From assembly GCA_017382615.1 (NCBI GenBank), contig JAFNZX010000048.1, positions 1-6,878 on the forward strand: a DNA stretch of 6,878 nucleotides, in the 5' to 3' direction. The translations under genes and the position numbers were made by a program. Positions 4,992 to 6,878 of this stretch are shown piece by piece. This stretch comes from Clostridia bacterium (GTDB lineage: Bacteria > Bacillota > Clostridia > Oscillospirales > CAG-272). Within the stretch, counting starts at the first letter, position 1. Each line of letters starts with the position of its first letter. The notes under the pieces were generated by a model. It worked only from the letters and a program-made list of their open reading frames with translations. It searched no databases and had not been told where the DNA came from.

Positions 4992-6434
4992 TTACTTGTT
5001 GATCTGATAGGTGGTTCCCTCACGGGTATCCAGCAGCGTGACGCCCTTGTCCAGCAGATACTGGCGAATGCGGTCTGCCTCGGCAAAGTCTTTTGCCTTC
5101 TTGGCAGCAGCTCTTTGATCGATCAGCGTCAGAATTTCCGCCACAAAGGGATCCTGCATCGCCTGCTCGCGTGCAGCCTTTTCCTCCGCTTCCTTCTCTG
5201 CTCTGCGCTTGTCGGCGGTCTGCACCAGCTCCAGGGACAACACCGCATCAAAGTCAAGCAGCAGCGCGCGCTTGGTTGCGTCGTTGCACTTTGCCTTGAG
5301 CACGTCGTACACAGCGGTGATGGCAAGAGAGGTGTTCAGGTCGTTATCCAGCGCCTTTTGGAAGTTTGCCTTGCCCTGCGCAAATGCTTCTGCATCCACC
5401 TCGCCCTCGGTGGAGAGCTGCATGACGCGCGCGATCAGCTTTTCGTAAGCAACGACCGCGTTATCCAGGTTCTCCCAGGAGAACACCAGCGACTTGCGGT
5501 AGTGCGACTGCAGGCAGAAGAATCTGTACGCTAAGGGGTCGTAGCCCTTGCTCTCCAAGAGAGAAACAGTCAAAAACTCGCCCGAGGACTTGCTCATCTT
5601 ACCGCTATCGGTATTGAGGTGCAGCACGTGGAACCAGTAATTGCACCACTTATGCCCCACGTACGCCTCGCTCTGCGCGATCTCGTTGGTATGGTGGGGG
5701 AACGCGTTATCAATACCGCCGCAGTGAATGTCAAGGTACTCGCCAAGGTACTTCATGGAAATACCCGAGCACTCAATGTGCCAGCCGGGGTAACCGATAC
5801 CCCAGGGAGACTCCCACTTGAGCTCCTGATCGTCAAACTTGGACTTGGTGAACCAAAGCACAAAGTCCGCCTTGTTTCTCTTGTTCTCGTCCTTCTCTAC
5901 GCCCTCGCGCACGCCCTCGGCAAGATCCTCTTCCGAGAAATCGTTGAACACGTAGTATTTATCCAGCTTTGCGGTATCAAAATAGATGTTGCCGCCCGCC
6001 TCATACGCGTATTCCTTATCCAGAAGTCCCTGCACAAGGTCAATAAATTCCTTGATACAGCCGGTTGCGGGCTGTACGATGTCGGGGGTCTTGATGTTGA
6101 GCTTTTTGCAATCGGCAAAGAACGCATCGGTATAGTATTGTGCGATCTCCATGACGGTTTTATGCTCGCGCTTAGCACCCTTGAGCATTTTATCCTCGCC
6201 CTCATCGGCATCACTTGTCAAGTGTCCGACGTCGGTGATGTTCATGACGCGCGTAACGTCATAGCCCGCATAGCGCAGATACTTCTCCAGCACGTCCTCC
6301 ATGATATAGGTGCGCAGATTACCGATGTGCGCGTAGTGATATACGGTAGGTCCGCAGGTGTAGCTGCTGACCTTACCGGGCTCGTGGGGTACGAATTCTT
6401 CTCTTTTATGGGAAAGTGAGTTATATAAAATCAT
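4992..6434 (-). CDS. cysS: Cysteine--tRNA ligase (cysteinyl-tRNA synthetase)
   Basis: Charges tRNA-Cys with cysteine using ATP; a cytoplasmic class I synthetase and a monomer in the family. It has 480 residues, within the usual range. The N-terminus is MILYNSLSHKREEFVP, then TCGPTVY with zinc ligand C27 and the HIGH-type signature HIGN (36-39). Other zinc ligands are C222 in WHIECSGIS and H247/E251 in FPHHTNE. The ATP-binding KMSKS loop is at 279-283. The C-terminal DALR-like anticodon-side region holds a charged, probably helical stretch (ADKRRAEKEAEEKAAREQ). Variation from E. coli-type enzymes: GGIDN for GG-x-DL and HHTNE for HHENE; the liganding residues are kept. Start ATG 6434 gives the canonical N-terminus; upstream AAGGATGG lies rather far (about 12 bases), directly after the stop of the preceding gene. 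Gap to that gene 15 bp, to the GtrA-like gene 8 bp. No T-box leader is visible in this window. Confidence 0.98.
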   Translation of the reverse strand: MILYNSLSHKREEFVPHEPGKVSSYTCGPTVYHYAHIGNLRTYIMEDVLEKYLRYAGYDVTRVMNITDVGHLTSDADEGEDKMLKGAKREHKTVMEIAQYYTDAFFADCKKLNIKTPDIVQPATGCIKEFIDLVQGLLDKEYAYEAGGNIYFDTAKLDKYYVFNDFSEEDLAEGVREGVEKDENKRNKADFVLWFTKSKFDDQELKWESPWGIGYPGWHIECSGISMKYLGEYLDIHCGGIDNAFPHHTNEIAQSEAYVGHKWCNYWFHVLHLNTDSGKMSKSSGEFLTVSLLESKGYDPLAYRFFCLQSHYRKSLVFSWENLDNAVVAYEKLIARVMQLSTEGEVDAEAFAQGKANFQKALDNDLNTSLAITAVYDVLKAKCNDATKRALLLDFDAVLSLELVQTADKRRAEKEAEEKAAREQAMQDPFVAEILTLIDQRAAAKKAKDFAEADRIRQYLLDKGVTLLDTREGTTYQINK

Positions 6435-6449
6435 AGTGTAGATCCATCC

Positions 6450-6878
6450 TTATTTGTTAGTTTGCAGCATGCGCACAAGTGTACGCGCAGCGCCGAGCGT
6501 GTCGGCGGCTAATTGCTCACGCGTCTTGTCGTACATGCAAAGATGCGAGGTTTTGGTTTCAAAATCCAGCACGCCCTCGTAGCCGACGGCAGAGAGACCC
6601 TTGATCACGTCTGCCCAATCGATCTGCCCCGTCAAGGGCACAAGGTGTGCGTCCGAGCCGTCGTTGTCGTGCAGGTGCACCAGTGCCAGCGTGTTGCCCA
6701 GCAGCTTGATCTCATGGGATTGCGCAAGTCCTGCGGTGTGCGCGTGACCGGTATCCCAACAGGTTTGAATGCCAAGCTTTTTGGCGATTGCCACGATCTC
6801 CACAGCGCGACAGCCGTACAGGTGATCGTGCAAGGACTCCTTTGTGCTTGCCATATTCTCCACGGCAAGCGTGACGCC
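6450..6878 (-). CDS. Sugar phosphate isomerase/epimerase-type TIM barrel (xylose isomerase-like), 5' end outside window
   Basis: C-terminal 142 residues of an AP-endonuclease-2/xylose-isomerase-like TIM barrel, a divalent-metal enzyme family acting on sugars, sugar phosphates, inositols or DNA abasic sites. Metal-ligand motifs appear in the expected order: GVTLAVENM (Glu at the end of a core strand, at the right edge), TCWDTGHAHTAG (Asp and His), LVHLHDNDGSDAHLVP (His, then the D-x-H loop), IDWADVIKGL and GYEGVLDFE (late catalytic-site Glu). The HDN-x-G-x-DAH pattern with IDW fits the sugar isomerase/epimerase branch rather than endonuclease IV. The frame is open to the edge, and an internal GTG at 6863 sits within the conserved LAVEN strand, so it is not the real start. 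First gene seen of the operon with cysS; the exact substrate is unknown. Confidence 0.9.
   Translation of the reverse strand, partial: GVTLAVENMASTKESLHDHLYGCRAVEIVAIAKKLGIQTCWDTGHAHTAGLAQSHEIKLLGNTLALVHLHDNDGSDAHLVPLTGQIDWADVIKGLSAVGYEGVLDFETKTSHLCMYDKTREQLAADTLGAARTLVRMLQTNK

Noticed and set aside
5619..6419. Plus-strand open frame of 266 codons opposite cysS
   Set aside because: It mirrors a gene with certain identity; the translation is low-complexity Leu/Val/His-rich with no family signature.
6435..6449. T-box riboswitch controlling cysS
   Set aside because: Only 15 bases separate cysS from the preceding gene, with no room for a leader. Any T-box would have to lie upstream of the operon, outside the window.
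6450..6863. GTG at 6863 as the start of the TIM-barrel gene
   Set aside because: The codon lies inside the conserved LAVEN strand, the frame stays open to the edge, and the missing half of the barrel must lie upstream.

Overview
The window looks like a piece of a low-to-mid GC Gram-positive genome, most likely an anaerobic, Clostridia-type bacterium. The evidence is purine-rich Shine-Dalgarno sites before almost every gene, a textbook SigA promoter, TAA at every recognisable gene end, and a clostridial-style Fe-S flavin enoate reductase next to an aconitase-X gene. The assignment is an inference from gene content; no rRNA is present. All recognisable genes lie on the minus strand, so transcription runs from right to left.

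Upstream operon (6878 to about 4360): a sugar-phosphate isomerase/epimerase-type TIM barrel (5' end outside the window), then cysteinyl-tRNA synthetase (cysS), then a GtrA-like membrane protein with a tandemly duplicated first membrane segment. Gaps are 15 and 8 bp, and a strong hairpin terminator follows.

Spacer (about 3788-4390, no gene): it holds the terminator, a 425-bp imperfect foldback element (3887-4311) with 16-bp perfect terminal inverted repeats and internal palindromes, and a perfect-consensus SigA promoter (TTGACA-17-TATAAT) pointing into mnmE.

Downstream operon (3787 to 1): mnmE (tRNA-modifying GTPase), a 690-codon old-yellow-enzyme/2-enoate-reductase-type flavoprotein interrupted by one in-frame TAG at codon 95, and the start of an aconitase-X-like gene. 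Gaps are 26 and 19 bp, with no terminator in between. A dehydratase (AcnX) plus an enoate reductase could work in sequence (dehydrate a hydroxy acid, then reduce the new double bond), but the substrate cannot be read from the sequence.

The leftmost reading frame is odd. Its first 43 residues match the AcnX N-terminus, but the next 48 read like the C-terminal strands of a TonB-dependent outer-membrane receptor (a Bacteroidota-type protein), and base composition drops to about 42% GC there. A chimeric assembly join near position 145 is the simplest explanation; a real recombination junction is the alternative.
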